DNA of 64,000 nt from NCBI RefSeq assembly GCF_001865015.1, contig NZ_MJGV01000046.1, forward strand, positions 111,479-175,478, in the 5' to 3' direction. Position 1 is the first letter of the stretch; each line of letters opens with the position of its first letter. This stretch comes from Curtobacterium sp. MMLR14_010 (GTDB taxonomy: Bacteria > Actinomycetota > Actinomycetes > Actinomycetales > Microbacteriaceae). The notes under the pieces are model-generated. The model saw only the letters and a program-made list of their open reading frames with translations, was not told the DNA's origin and did no database searches. Of this stretch, positions 1 to 8,940 are shown piece by piece. Both the position numbers and the translations under genes were made by a program.

Positions 1-97
1 CCACTTCGGCCGTGAGCTCCCCGGATTCACCTGGGAGCAGCTCGACCGCGTCGACGCCCTCCGCCAGGCCGCAGGACTCGTCGCCGCCACCGTCTGA
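1..97 (+). CDS. metK: S-adenosylmethionine synthetase, C-terminal end (partial)
   Basis: Only the last 32 codons are inside the window, reading in frame from base 2 to a TGA at 95-97. The tail contains [12 protein letters not shown] followed by [13 protein letters not shown], which matches the usual end of bacterial methionine adenosyltransferase, where the protein closes with a [HY]FGR..pxFxWE segment. The enzyme makes S-adenosylmethionine from methionine and ATP. Its catalytic motifs lie upstream of the window, so the call rests on the tail alone. priA starts 8 bases downstream, so the two are probably cotranscribed. Confidence 0.85.
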   Translation, partial: HFGRELPGFTWEQLDRVDALRQAAGLVAATV

Positions 98-105
98 GTG
101 ACCGC

Positions 106-2193
106 GTGACCACCGTCGCGCGCGTCGTCCTCGACTCGCCGCTCCCGCAGCTCGACCGGCTGTTCGACTACCGGGTGCCGGCCGAGCACGAGGACGCGTG
201 CGTGCCCGGCGTCCGCGTGAAGGTCCCGCTGCGGACCGGCGCGCGGATGTCCGACGCCTACGTCATCGAGGTCGTCGAGGACGGTCCAGGGGCGCCCGGT
301 GGCGCGTTCCCGGGCGAGCTGAGCGCGATCGAGACGCTCGTCAGCCCGGTGCCGGTCCTCGCGCCGGAGATCTGGACGCTCGCGCGCGCCGTGGCCGACC
401 GTGCCGCCGGCGTGGCGAGCGACGTGCTCCGGCTGGCGGTGCCGACGCGGCAGGTCCGGGTCGAGAAGGCCTGGCTCGCGCGGGACCCCGACCACGTTCC
501 GCCGCCGGTCGAGGCCCCCGCGGTGACCGGGTACGCCTCAGGCGTCGTCGAGGGCATCCTCTCCGAGAACCAGCGTGCCGCGGTGGCCGCGATCCCGCAC
601 CCCGTGCAGCTCCCGACGGCGGCTCCGGACGGCGACGCCGAAGCCGCGGCCGACGCCGACCCCTCCGACACCGGCGCGCTGGCAGCCGCAGCCGCACCCG
701 CACCCGCGCCCGTCGCCCCCGCCTGGGTTCCCGGCTGGGCACTCACCCTCGCCGAGGCCGCCGCCCGCACCCTGGCCACCGAGCGGTCCGCCGTCATCGC
801 CGTGCCGGACTTCCGCGACCTCACCAACCTCGAGCGCGCCCTGCACGCCCTGGTCCCCGCGGAGCGTGTGGTCCGCTTCGACGCCAAGCAGACGAACGGC
901 CAGCGCGCGAAGGCCCTGCTGCAGGCCCGCACGCACCCGGTGGTCGCGATCGGCAACCGCACGGCGATGTACGCACCCGCCAGCGACCTCGGCCTCATCG
1001 CCATGTGGGACGACGGCGACGCGTCCTTCATCGAGCCCCGCGCCCCCTACGTGCACACCCGCGACGTGGCCCTGGTGCGTGCGGCGCAGTCGGGTGCGGC
1101 GCTCCTGTTCCTCTCGCACGCGCGGAGCACCGACGTGCAGCGCCTGGTCGAGCTGCACTGGCTCGACGACGTGACGCCGCTCCGGGCCGCGGTGCCCAAG
1201 GTCGTCCCGACGGCGCAGCAGGTCAGCGCCGAGGGCTTCGCGGCACAGGCGCGGATCCCGAGCAGTGCCTGGCGCGCCGCACGCGAGGCCAGCCGGACCG
1301 GCCCCGTGCTCGTGCAGGTCGCCAACCCGGGCTTCGGCACCGGGCTCGTCTGCGCCGACTGCGGGGAGCGCGCCCACTGCCGGGTCTGCGGGGGACCCCT
1401 CGGCATCCCCACGCACGGTGCCGTTCCCCAGTGCCGGTTCTGCGGCGCCCTCGCGGCCGGGTACCGCTGCCCCACGTGCGGCGGCGGGAAGCTCAAGGCC
1501 GTCGGGCAGGGGGCGCAGCGCACGGCGGACGAGCTCGGCCGGGCGTTCCCGGGCACGCGCATCATCGTCGCGGACGGCTCCCGCCCGGTCGACGAGGTGC
1601 CGGCTCGTCCCGCGGTGGTCGTGGCCACGCGCGGCGCTGAACCGTCGACGCCCGGCGGCTACGCCTGCGTGCTGCTCCTCGACGGCGAGAAGATGCTCGG
1701 GCGCGAAGGCCTCCGGGTGCAGGAGGAAGTGCTGCGGTTCTGGACGAACGCCGCCGCGAAGGGCGCCCCCGGTGCCGAGGTCTACCTCGTCGGCATCGGC
1801 GGGTCACTGGCGACGGCGATGGCACTGTGGCGACTCGACACGCCCGCCCACGACGAACTCGTCGACCGCCGCGAGCTCATGTTCCCGCCAGCCGTCCGGG
1901 TCGCGACGCTCACCGGCACCGAAGAGGCGGTGACCGCGGCGGTCGAGGCCCTCGGGGAGGCGCCCGTCGGGCCGGTGCTCGGGCCGGTCCCGGTCGACGA
2001 CCCCGTCCCCGGCACCGTCCGGGCGATCGTCCGGTTCCCGTACGCCCACGGCACCGAGGTCGCCGCGACGCTCAAGGCCGAGGTCATCCGCCGGTCGTCG
2101 ACACGGCGGGTGCTCCCGGGTGGCAACCGCCGTCGAGCCGCGCCGACACTGCGGGCGCGGCTCGACGACGCGGAGCCGTTCGCCGAGGTCTGA
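106..2193 (+). CDS. priA: Primosomal protein N' (PriA), helicase-motif-degenerate actinobacterial form
   Basis: A 695-residue protein with the PriA layout: an N-terminal 3'-DNA-binding domain (about residues 1-105), a helicase-like core, and a zinc-binding insert. The insert has CxxC pairs from C416 (CADC, CRVC, CRFC, CPTC) to about residue 458. PriA reloads the replisome at stalled forks. No Walker A (GxxGxGK[ST]) is visible where it should be, around residues 205-230, and the DEEH Walker B is replaced by WDDG within LGLIAMWDDGDASF. Loss of helicase motifs is known for actinobacterial PriA. An Ala/Pro/Asp-rich linker (about residues 165-210) is extra. The start is GTG at 106, because the GTG at 98 runs into TGA. 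metK lies 8 bases upstream. Confidence 0.9.
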   Translation: MTTVARVVLDSPLPQLDRLFDYRVPAEHEDACVPGVRVKVPLRTGARMSDAYVIEVVEDGPGAPGGAFPGELSAIETLVSPVPVLAPEIWTLARAVADRAAGVASDVLRLAVPTRQVRVEKAWLARDPDHVPPPVEAPAVTGYASGVVEGILSENQRAAVAAIPHPVQLPTAAPDGDAEAAADADPSDTGALAAAAAPAPAPVAPAWVPGWALTLAEAAARTLATERSAVIAVPDFRDLTNLERALHALVPAERVVRFDAKQTNGQRAKALLQARTHPVVAIGNRTAMYAPASDLGLIAMWDDGDASFIEPRAPYVHTRDVALVRAAQSGAALLFLSHARSTDVQRLVELHWLDDVTPLRAAVPKVVPTAQQVSAEGFAAQARIPSSAWRAAREASRTGPVLVQVANPGFGTGLVCADCGERAHCRVCGGPLGIPTHGAVPQCRFCGALAAGYRCPTCGGGKLKAVGQGAQRTADELGRAFPGTRIIVADGSRPVDEVPARPAVVVATRGAEPSTPGGYACVLLLDGEKMLGREGLRVQEEVLRFWTNAAAKGAPGAEVYLVGIGGSLATAMALWRLDTPAHDELVDRRELMFPPAVRVATLTGTEEAVTAAVEALGEAPVGPVLGPVPVDDPVPGTVRAIVRFPYAHGTEVAATLKAEVIRRSSTRRVLPGGNRRRAAPTLRARLDDAEPFAEV

Positions 2194-2200
2194 GACGACC

Positions 2201-2680
2201 TCAGACGGTGGTGGCGCGGTCGCCGCGGTCGCTGCGCGGACGTCCGCCGACGCGCGGCAGGAAGACGCCGAGGGCGACCATGCCGCCGGCGAGCAGCAGG
2301 TGCAGCCAGTTGTCGGCCGTGTTCAGCGGGACGAAGTTCGCCGCGGACGCGTGGTCGGCCGTGAAGAGCCCGTAGACGAACAGCACCAGGTAGACGATGC
2401 CGCCGATGACGAGGTAGCTGCGCGAGCCGACGGCGCTGCGGGCGGCGACCAGCCCGACGATGCCGAAGAGCAGGTGCACGATGTTGTGCAGGACCGAGAC
2501 CTGGAACAGTCCGAGGAGCATCGCCATCGAGCCGTGCCCGGCGCCGCCGAGGTCGCCGGTCGTGATCCCCGGCACGAAGCCGGCGAGCCCGACGACCAGG
2601 AACACGATGCCGACGACGAGCGTGGCCTTCTGGATGGTGGAACCGGCGTACCGGTTGGTGGAGGTGGTGATGTCTGCCAT
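2201..2680 (-). CDS. DUF4383 family membrane protein
   Basis: A 159-residue protein with four hydrophobic segments near residues 17-37, 49-72, 85-106 and 120-142. It has the HNIVHLLFGIVGL and NTADNWLHLLLA signatures that I associate with DUF4383, a family of small actinobacterial membrane proteins of unknown function. The start ATG (complement of 2678-2680) gives MADITTSTNRYAG; longer frames upstream run antisense into fmt. It is convergent with priA, leaving 7 bases between the stop codons, and divergent from fmt, so it is a single-gene unit. No catalytic residues are evident. Confidence 0.75.
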   Translation of the reverse strand: MADITTSTNRYAGSTIQKATLVVGIVFLVVGLAGFVPGITTGDLGGAGHGSMAMLLGLFQVSVLHNIVHLLFGIVGLVAARSAVGSRSYLVIGGIVYLVLFVYGLFTADHASAANFVPLNTADNWLHLLLAGGMVALGVFLPRVGGRPRSDRGDRATTV

Positions 2681-2792
2681 GAGCGGGACCGTACGCACAT
2701 CGCTCCCGGCTGGTTCCCAGACCCGGCGCCCCTGCGCCGGACGGACAGCGGCGGGCAGCCCGGGGCGGTGCCGGCATGGGAGGATCGAACCC

Positions 2793-3734
2793 ATGCGTCT
2801 CGTCGTCGCCGGCAGCCCCGCTGCGGCCGTCCCCACCCTCCGTCGGCTCGCGGCGTCCGACCACGAGATCGCCGCGGTGCTCACGCGTCCGCCGACCCCG
2901 CAGGGCCGCAAACGCGTCCTGACGCCGACGCCCGTCGCCGAGGCCGCCGAGGAGCTCGGGCTGCCCGTGCTCGAGGCCTCCCGTGTCGACGACGACGTCA
3001 CCCGCCGCATCGCCGAGCTGGACGTCGACCTCGGCGTCATCGTCGCCTACGGCGCCCTGCTCCGCCGTGCGGCGCTCGACACCCCCCGCCACGGCTGGGT
3101 CAACCTGCACTTCTCCGACCTGCCGGCGTACCGCGGAGCCGCACCCGTGCAGCGCGCCGTGATGGCGGGCGACACCCGGACCGCCGCCACGGTGTTCCAG
3201 CTCGTGGAGGCGCTCGACGCCGGCCCCGTGTTCGCCAGCGAACCGTTCGACATCGACGCCGAGGCCACGGCCGGCGAGGTCCTGGCCGCCATGGCCGAGA
3301 CCGGCGCGGAGGTCGTCGTCCGGGTCGTCGACGCCATCGCGGACGGCAGCGCCACCGCGACGGAGCAGGTCGGCGAGCCGACCACCGCCCCGAAGACCAC
3401 CATCGAGGACGGTCGCGTCGACTTCGCCGCGCCGGCCGCCGCCGTCCACGCCCACATCCGGGGCGTGACACCGGAGCCGGGCGCCTTCGCGCACCTGGGG
3501 GCGACGCGCGTCAAGCTCCTCCGGTCCCACCGGATACCCCGGACAGGAGGCCCGGCGGACCCCGCCCCGTCCCTCGCCCCCGGCGCGTTGACGCTCCAGG
3601 GCGGCGCCCTCCTCCTCGGGACCGCCGACGAGCCGCTCGTGCTCGCCCGGGTGCAGCCCGCCGGCAAGACGGCGATGGACGCCGCCGCCTGGGCCCGTGG
3701 CCTCGGCACCCTCGACGGGAAGGTCCTCGCATGA
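2793..3734 (+). CDS. fmt: Methionyl-tRNA formyltransferase
   Basis: This enzyme formylates initiator Met-tRNA using 10-formyl-tetrahydrofolate. The 313-residue length is normal. The N-terminal transferase domain carries the catalytic triad region: N104 and H106 in VNLHFSDLPAYRGAAP and D142 in ALDAGPV. A C-terminal tRNA-binding domain follows from about residue 205. ATG 2793 is preceded by GGAGG at about 9 bases. The gene overlaps rsmB by 4 bases (ATGA), the usual translational coupling of fmt with the rRNA methyltransferase gene. Oddity: residues 250-254 (RTGGP) are encoded by a half copy of the GGAGGC repeat that forms intergenic hairpins elsewhere in the window. Confidence 0.95.
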   Translation: MRLVVAGSPAAAVPTLRRLAASDHEIAAVLTRPPTPQGRKRVLTPTPVAEAAEELGLPVLEASRVDDDVTRRIAELDVDLGVIVAYGALLRRAALDTPRHGWVNLHFSDLPAYRGAAPVQRAVMAGDTRTAATVFQLVEALDAGPVFASEPFDIDAEATAGEVLAAMAETGAEVVVRVVDAIADGSATATEQVGEPTTAPKTTIEDGRVDFAAPAAAVHAHIRGVTPEPGAFAHLGATRVKLLRSHRIPRTGGPADPAPSLAPGALTLQGGALLLGTADEPLVLARVQPAGKTAMDAAAWARGLGTLDGKVLA

Positions 3735-5239
3735 GCCCCCACCAGCAGCGGCAGCACCGTCCCGACGCCCGCACCGTCCGCGGCCCGAGCGCCCGCCGGG
3801 TCGCCTTCGACGTGATCCGGGCCGTGCAGGTCGACGACGCCTACGCCAACCTCCTGCTCCCGACGCGCATCCGCCGCGCCGCGCTCTCGGCGCGGGACGC
3901 CGGCTTCGCGACCGAGCTCACCTACGGCACGATCCGGATGATCGGGCGGTACGACGCCGTCGTCGAGGCCGCCTCCGGTCGGAAGGTCGGCAACGTCGAG
4001 GCCGACGTGCTCGACGTCTTGCGCCTCGGGGTCCACCAGCTGCTCGCGATGCGCACGCCCACGCACGCTGCCGTCTCCGCCACCGTCGAGCTCACCCGCG
4101 AGGTCGGTGCCCACCGCGCCACCGGGTTCGTGAACGCCGTGATGCGCAAGGTCGCGGCGAGGACGCCCGAGGAGTGGGACACCGAGATCACCCGCGGTCT
4201 GTCGGGGGACGAGCTCCTCGCCACGCGCTGGTCGCACCCGGCGTGGGTCATCGCCTCGCTCCGGGACGCCCTGGCTGCCGAGCGCTCCCGCGACGAGCTC
4301 GTGGCGCTGCTCGCGGCGGACGACGTCGCTCCGCGCGTGCAGCTCGCCGCGCTGCCCGGTCTCGCGACGGACGACGACCTGCGCACCGCGACCACGGCCG
4401 TGGAGGCGGGCGACGCCGAGCCGCAGGGCGACGACGCGACCGGTGCCGAGCCTCCCGTCCCGGTGGAGGCCGCCGACGTCGTGGCCGAGGCCGACGCGCT
4501 GCCGGTGTCGCCCGTCGGCATCCGCGGCGTCACCGGCGACCCCGCCCGGGTGCCGGGCATCGCCGCCGGACGGCTCCGGGTGCAGGACGAGGGCTCGCAG
4601 CTCGCCGCCCTGGCGCTCAGCCGGTCCTCGGCGATCCAGCCGGGGGAGCGGTGGCTCGACCTCTGCGCCGGACCCGGGGGCAAGGCCGCCCTGCTCGCCG
4701 CCGAGGCCGCACAGGCCGGGGCGACCCTCGTCGCGAACGAGCTCGTGCCGGCGCGGGTCGGACTGGTCCGGAAGGCCCTCACGGGGTTCGGCGACACCGT
4801 CAGCGTCGTCGAGGGCGATGCCCGCCGGTACGGCCAGGACGGCTCCGGCGTGCGGTACGACCGCGTGCTCCTCGACGCCCCGTGCACCGGTCTCGGCGCC
4901 CTCCGCCGTCGGCCCGAGGCCCGCTGGCGCAAGGTGCCCGAGGACGTGCAGGAGCTCGCGGTGCTGCAGACCGAACTGCTCGACGCCGCGGTCCGCGTCC
5001 TCGCACCCGGCGGCACGCTGGCGTACGTCACGTGCTCGCCGCACCTCGCCGAGACCCGTGGACAGGTCGACGCGCTGATGCGCCGGCACGGGGACCTGCT
5101 CGAGCAGGTGGACACCGCGTCGGTGGTCCGCTCGGTCGCCGCGCGGGACCCGCAGGTGGCGGACGGCATGACGGCGCAGCTCTGGCCGCACCGGGTCGGC
5201 ACGGACGCGATGTTCATCGCGCTGTTCCGCCGCGTCTGA
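3731..5239 (+). CDS. rsmB: 16S rRNA (cytosine-967-C5)-methyltransferase RsmB
   Basis: A 502-residue protein with an N-terminal NusB-like RNA-binding domain (about residues 18-155) and a C-terminal Rossmann methyltransferase domain. The SAM-binding motif LCAGPGGKAALL lies near residue 311. The two cysteines of the m5C mechanism are visible: C385 in DAPCTG and C435 in VTCSPH. Between the domains is an acidic, low-complexity insert of about 45 residues (near 215-265), which is longer than in typical RsmB. ATG 3731 overlaps the fmt stop. The product methylates C967 of 16S rRNA in the cytoplasm. Confidence 0.92.
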   Translation: MSPHQQRQHRPDARTVRGPSARRVAFDVIRAVQVDDAYANLLLPTRIRRAALSARDAGFATELTYGTIRMIGRYDAVVEAASGRKVGNVEADVLDVLRLGVHQLLAMRTPTHAAVSATVELTREVGAHRATGFVNAVMRKVAARTPEEWDTEITRGLSGDELLATRWSHPAWVIASLRDALAAERSRDELVALLAADDVAPRVQLAALPGLATDDDLRTATTAVEAGDAEPQGDDATGAEPPVPVEAADVVAEADALPVSPVGIRGVTGDPARVPGIAAGRLRVQDEGSQLAALALSRSSAIQPGERWLDLCAGPGGKAALLAAEAAQAGATLVANELVPARVGLVRKALTGFGDTVSVVEGDARRYGQDGSGVRYDRVLLDAPCTGLGALRRRPEARWRKVPEDVQELAVLQTELLDAAVRVLAPGGTLAYVTCSPHLAETRGQVDALMRRHGDLLEQVDTASVVRSVAARDPQVADGMTAQLWPHRVGTDAMFIALFRRV

Positions 5240-5269
5240 GCCGCCCGATCCGGGCCGTCCCGTCCGGCG

Positions 5270-5869
5270 TCACTCCATCCGGAAGTCGAGTCCGTCCCGG
5301 CGTGCCAGGCGGGCGGCAGCACGGACGAAGCGCAGCCCCTTGCCCACGGTCCCGTCGAGGTTCGTGACGGTCTGCTCCTCGGCCTCGCGGATGCGCCAGG
5401 CGAGGTCCGTGCCACGGGCGTCGTAGGCGACCCGCTCCATCGTCTCGACCACCCGACGCTCGGCCTCGGCGCCGACCTGCCGCGCCGAGCGGACGGGCTC
5501 CTCGGCGCGTGCCGGGTCCTCCGTCGGCGCGGCGGCCTCGGCAGGGTCGCTCCGGGCGGCGGTCAGCAGCACCGACCCGGCGGCCGTCACGCCCGCGAGG
5601 GCGTCGGCGTGGGTCAGCCCGAGCCCGCCGGACATCACCAGCTCGATGTCGAGGGTCACCGGCGTGCCGTGGTCGAGCCGTGTCAGCCGGACCTGCCCGC
5701 GCCCCCCGCCGTTCTCCCACCGCACCACGTCGCCGTGCGTCAGGAAGAGCGCGAAGTCCATCACCTCGAGGACGTCCTCCAGGTCCCGGATCACGTCCGA
5801 CAACGGTGCGCCGGGGTCGGGCGCGAAGGCGATCCGCACCAGGATGGACTCCGGTTGCACATCCGTCAT
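5270..5869 (-). CDS. Hypothetical protein, 199 aa
   Basis: I do not recognise this family. The ATG (complement of 5867-5869) gives MTDVQPESILVRIAFAPDPG. The N-terminal half (about residues 1-110) looks like a compact alpha/beta domain with DVIRDLEDVLEVMDFALFL and a DIELVMSGGLGLTHADA segment. An Ala/Glu-rich linker (about 110-135) leads to a charged helical C-terminus (ERRVVETMERVAYDAR). There is no signal peptide or membrane segment. It is convergent with rsmB and divergent from rpe. GC-rich codon bias is uniform and there is no competing gene on the other strand, which supports real coding. Function unknown. Confidence 0.6.
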   Translation of the reverse strand: MTDVQPESILVRIAFAPDPGAPLSDVIRDLEDVLEVMDFALFLTHGDVVRWENGGGRGQVRLTRLDHGTPVTLDIELVMSGGLGLTHADALAGVTAAGSVLLTAARSDPAEAAAPTEDPARAEEPVRSARQVGAEAERRVVETMERVAYDARGTDLAWRIREAEEQTVTNLDGTVGKGLRFVRAAARLARRDGLDFRME

Positions 5870-5902
5870 GCTCGCAGCCTAAGTGGATGCGTCGAGCGCC
5901 GG

Positions 5903-5908
5903 TAGGCT
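5903..5908 (+). promoter_or_regulatory. Predicted -10 box (TAGGCT) of a leaderless rpe transcript
   Basis: TAGGCT ends 6 bases before the GTG start of rpe, with no Shine-Dalgarno sequence between them. A TANNNT hexamer at this distance puts transcription initiation at or beside the start codon. No convincing -35 box is seen. The same arrangement recurs at several genes in the window. Confidence 0.5.
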
Positions 5909-5914
5909 TGCCCG

Positions 5915-6580
5915 GTGACGATCCGCATCTCGCCGAGCATCCTGTCCGCCGACTTCGCGAACCTCGAGCGCGAGCTCGGGCGCATCGCCACCGCCGACCT
6001 GGTGCACGTCGACGTGATGGACAACCACTTCGTCCCGAACCTGACGCTCGGGCTGCCGATCGTCGAGCGCCTGCAGCAGGTCTCGCCGGTGCCGCTCGAC
6101 GTCCACCTGATGATCACGGACGCCGACACCGAGGCCCCGAAGTACGCCGAGCTCGGGGTGTCCAGCGTGACGTTCCACCTCGAAGCGGCGACCGACCCGG
6201 TGGCGACGGCCGCGGCGATCCGGTCGAACGGCGCCCGGGCCGCTGTCGCGGTGAAGCCCGGCACGCCGATCACGCCCGTGCTCGCGCACCTCGACGCCTA
6301 CGACATGATCCTGCTCATGACGGTCGAACCCGGGTTCGGCGGCCAGTCCTTCATGCCCGAGGTGATGCCGAAGCTCGCCGACGCCCGCGCGGCCGTCGAC
6401 GCCTCCGGGCTCGACGTCTGGCTCGAGGTCGACGGCGGCATCGCGGTCGACACCGTGCCCCAGGCCGTCCGGAGCGGGGCCGACACGCTGGTCGCCGGCT
6501 CCGCGGTCTACGGCGGCGACCCCGAGTCCCGCATCCGCGACCTCCGCGACGCGGCGCAGCGTGCCCTCGCGGGACGGTAG
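5915..6580 (+). CDS. rpe: Ribulose-phosphate 3-epimerase
   Basis: Interconverts ribulose 5-phosphate and xylulose 5-phosphate in the pentose phosphate pathway. The 221-residue TIM barrel is complete: S8 in SILSADF, metal ligands H31, D33, H64 and D173 (HVDVMDNHF, HLM, VDGGI), and the phosphate/active-site loop PGFGGQ at 139-144. The GTG start at 5915 gives the conserved N-terminus directly. The stop codon is 9 bases from hisE, so it heads the his-trp gene string. Rpe also links to the tkt-tal block at the other end of the window, although the genes are not adjacent. Confidence 0.96.
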   Translation: MTIRISPSILSADFANLERELGRIATADLVHVDVMDNHFVPNLTLGLPIVERLQQVSPVPLDVHLMITDADTEAPKYAELGVSSVTFHLEAATDPVATAAAIRSNGARAAVAVKPGTPITPVLAHLDAYDMILLMTVEPGFGGQSFMPEVMPKLADARAAVDASGLDVWLEVDGGIAVDTVPQAVRSGADTLVAGSAVYGGDPESRIRDLRDAAQRALAGR

Positions 6581-6583
6581 CCT
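6578..6583 (+). promoter_or_regulatory. Predicted -10 box (TAGCCT) before hisE
   Basis: TAGCCT includes the TAG stop of rpe and ends 6 bases before the hisE GTG. It could give hisE its own leaderless promoter, separate from read-through from rpe. There is no -35 support. Confidence 0.4.
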
Positions 6584-6589
6584 GGTCCC

Positions 6590-6853
6590 GTGAAGACGTT
6601 CGACGAGCTGTTCGCGGAGCTGACCGAGAAGGCCGCATCGCGCCCCGAGGGCTCCGGCACCGTCGCCGAACTGGACGCCGGCGTGCACCAGATCGGCAAG
6701 AAGATCGTGGAAGAGGCCGCCGAGGTCTGGATGGCCGCCGAGTACGAGGGCGACGTCCGCACGGCCGAGGAGATCTCGCAGCTCGTGTACCACCTGCAGG
6801 TGCTCATGGTCGCGAAGGGCCTCACCCCGGCGGACGTCTGGCGACATCTGTGA
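6590..6853 (+). CDS. hisE: Phosphoribosyl-ATP pyrophosphatase
   Basis: Second step of histidine synthesis: hydrolysis of phosphoribosyl-ATP to phosphoribosyl-AMP and pyrophosphate. An 87-residue all-helical MazG-like protein, normal for stand-alone HisE. The metal-binding glutamates fall in [12 protein letters not shown] (E41, E42, E45) and [11 protein letters not shown] (E60, E61). The GTG at 6590 is the only plausible start. HisI is a separate gene further downstream, so the two activities are not fused as they are in enterobacteria. Confidence 0.95.
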   Translation: MKTFDELFAELTEKAASRPEGSGTVAELDAGVHQIGKKIVEEAAEVWMAAEYEGDVRTAEEISQLVYHLQVLMVAKGLTPADVWRHL

Positions 6854-6897
6854 CTCGCTGACCAGTCGCCGACCTCCACCAGAAAGCAGACCACCTG

Positions 6898-7737
6898 ATG
6901 CTGCGCATCGCCGTGCCCAACAAGGGCTCGCTCTCCGAGACCGCCTCCGAGATGCTGCGGGAGGCCGGCTACGCCGGTCGTCGTGACCCGAAGGCTCTCC
7001 ACCTCATCGACGAGCGGAACGGCGTGGAGTTCTTCTTCCTCCGTCCGCGCGACATCGCGACCTACGTCGGCTCCGGGGCGCTCGACGTCGGCATCACCGG
7101 CCGCGACCTGCTCCTCGACTCCGGGTCTCTGGCGCACGAGGTCGACGCCCTCGGGTTCGCCGACTCGACCTTCCGCTTCGCGGGCACGCCCGGACGCTTC
7201 AGCTCGCTGCAGGACCTCGACGGGGTCCGCGTCGCGACGAGCTACCCCGGCCTCGTGGGGGAGTTCCTCGGTCGGCACGGCGTGACCGCCACCCTCGTCC
7301 AGCTCGACGGTGCCGTCGAGAGCGCCGTCCGGCTCGGCGTCGCGGACGCGGTCGCCGACGTCGTCTCGACCGGCAGCACCCTGCGCCAGGCGGGCCTGGA
7401 GATCTTCGGGCCGGTCATCCTCGAGTCCACCGCGTTGCTCGTCTCCACCGACGAGACCATCCCCGGCATCGACGTGCTGCGCCGTCGCCTGCAGGGCGTG
7501 CTCGTCGCCCGCGGCTACGTGATGCTCGACTACGACATCCCGACCGACCTGCTCGAGCAGGCGACCGCGATCGCGTCGGGCATCGAGTCCCCGACGGTCT
7601 CGCCGCTGCACGGGCGCGACTGGTCCGCCGTCCGCGTGATGATCCCGCGCGACGACGCCAACCTGATCATGGACGCGCTCTACGACCTCGGCGCCCGCGC
7701 CATCCTCGTGAGCCCCATCCACGCCGCACGACTGTGA
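6898..7737 (+). CDS. hisG: ATP phosphoribosyltransferase, long form
   Basis: First and committed step of histidine synthesis: ATP plus PRPP gives phosphoribosyl-ATP. At 279 residues this is the long HisG, with the catalytic periplasmic-binding-like domains (about 1-200) and a C-terminal ACT-like regulatory domain (about 205-279) where histidine feedback inhibition acts in characterised homologues. It starts [24 protein letters not shown] and the PRPP-loop region [13 protein letters not shown] (near 155-167) are present. It needs no HisZ partner. The stop overlaps the hisF GTG by 4 bases. Confidence 0.96.
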   Translation: MLRIAVPNKGSLSETASEMLREAGYAGRRDPKALHLIDERNGVEFFFLRPRDIATYVGSGALDVGITGRDLLLDSGSLAHEVDALGFADSTFRFAGTPGRFSSLQDLDGVRVATSYPGLVGEFLGRHGVTATLVQLDGAVESAVRLGVADAVADVVSTGSTLRQAGLEIFGPVILESTALLVSTDETIPGIDVLRRRLQGVLVARGYVMLDYDIPTDLLEQATAIASGIESPTVSPLHGRDWSAVRVMIPRDDANLIMDALYDLGARAILVSPIHAARL

Positions 7738-8522
7738 GTCCCGCCGTGGGCGGCGCCCGTGGCGGCGTCGCGGTCCGCGTCGTCCCGTGCCTCGACGTGT
7801 CGGGCGGCCGGGTGGTCAAGGGCGTCAACTTCCTCGACCTGCAGGACGCCGGCGACCCCGTCGAGCTCGCTGCGCGCTACTACGAGCAGGGTGCCGACGA
7901 GCTGACCTTCCTCGACGTCGGCGCCACCGTCGAGAACCGGTCGACGATGTACGACACGGTGACCAGGACGGCCGAGCAGGTCTTCATCCCGCTCACCGTC
8001 GGCGGTGGCGTGCGCAGCGTCGACGACGTGTCGCGGTTGCAGCAGTGCGGCGCGGACAAGATCGGCGTGAACAGCGCGGCGATCGCCCGGCCCGACCTGG
8101 TCGGCGAGATCGCGGACCGGTTCGGCGCGCAGGCCGTCGTGCTCTCGCTCGACGTCAAGCGCTCCGACCGCACCGCCTCCGGGTTCGTCGTGACGACCCA
8201 CGGCGGCCGCACCGAGACCGACGTCGACGCCGTCGCGTGGGCACGCGAGGCCGTCGAGCGGGGTGCCGGTGAGCTGCTCGTGAACTCGATCGACGCCGAC
8301 GGCACGAAGAACGGCTTCGACCTCGATCTCGTGCGCGCCGTCCGCGCCGTGGCGACCGTGCCGGTGATCGCCTCGGGCGGTGCCGGGCGGGTCGAGCACT
8401 TCGCGCCGGCCGTCGACGCCGGCGCGGACGCCGTGCTCGCCGCCAGCGTGTTCCACCGCGCGGAGATGACCATCGGCGACGTCAAGGACGCCCTGCGGGA
8501 GTCCGGGCACGCCGTACGCTAG
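7734..8522 (+). CDS. hisF: Imidazole glycerol phosphate synthase, cyclase subunit
   Basis: HisF closes the imidazole ring using ammonia channelled from HisH. The 262-residue (beta/alpha)8 barrel has the catalytic aspartates D21 (VPCLDV) and D140 (LSLDVK), and the phosphate-binding glycines in LTVGGGVRS and ASGGAG. The overlapping GTG at 7734 adds about 12 residues ([12 protein letters not shown]) before the conserved [10 protein letters not shown]; an internal start cannot be excluded. HisH and HisA are not in the window, so their genes must be elsewhere. Confidence 0.95.
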   Translation: MSPAVGGARGGVAVRVVPCLDVSGGRVVKGVNFLDLQDAGDPVELAARYYEQGADELTFLDVGATVENRSTMYDTVTRTAEQVFIPLTVGGGVRSVDDVSRLQQCGADKIGVNSAAIARPDLVGEIADRFGAQAVVLSLDVKRSDRTASGFVVTTHGGRTETDVDAVAWAREAVERGAGELLVNSIDADGTKNGFDLDLVRAVRAVATVPVIASGGAGRVEHFAPAVDAGADAVLAASVFHRAEMTIGDVKDALRESGHAVR

Positions 8523-8529
8523 GAGCCTC

Positions 8530-8940
8530 ATGACCGACAGCACCAGCACCAGCACCGAGGCGGTCCTCGACCGCGCGCGCTTCGGTGCGGACGGCCTGCT
8601 CCCGGCAGTCGTGCAAGAGGAGTCGTCGAAGGACGTCCTCATGCTCGGCTGGATGGACCGAGAAGCCCTCCGCCGCACCCTGACCGAGGGGCGCGTGACC
8701 TTCTGGTCCCGCTCGCGGCAGGAGTACTGGCGGAAGGGCGACACGTCCGGGCACGCCCAGTACGTGCGTGCGGCCGCGCTGGACTGCGACGACGACACCC
8801 TCCTCGTGACCGTCGAACAGGTCGGTGCCGCGTGCCACACGGGTGCGCACCGCTGCTTCGACGTCGACCCGCTCGACCCGGTGACCGCCTCGGCACCGGT
8901 CGACGCGACCGTCACCGACGTGACGGGGGCGACCCGATGA
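8530..8940 (+). CDS. hisI: Phosphoribosyl-AMP cyclohydrolase
   Basis: Third step of histidine synthesis, opening the adenine ring of phosphoribosyl-AMP. The 136-residue protein has the metal sites of the family: D85, D87 and D89 in LDCDDDTLL (Mg) and C86, C102 and C109 (Zn), with the core WMDREALRRT and FWSRSRQEYWRKGDTSGH. It is a stand-alone cyclohydrolase. It starts 7 bases after hisF and its final codons overlap the trpE start by 4 bases (ATGA), which directly couples the his and trp blocks. Confidence 0.95.
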   Translation: MTDSTSTSTEAVLDRARFGADGLLPAVVQEESSKDVLMLGWMDREALRRTLTEGRVTFWSRSRQEYWRKGDTSGHAQYVRAAALDCDDDTLLVTVEQVGAACHTGAHRCFDVDPLDPVTASAPVDATVTDVTGATR

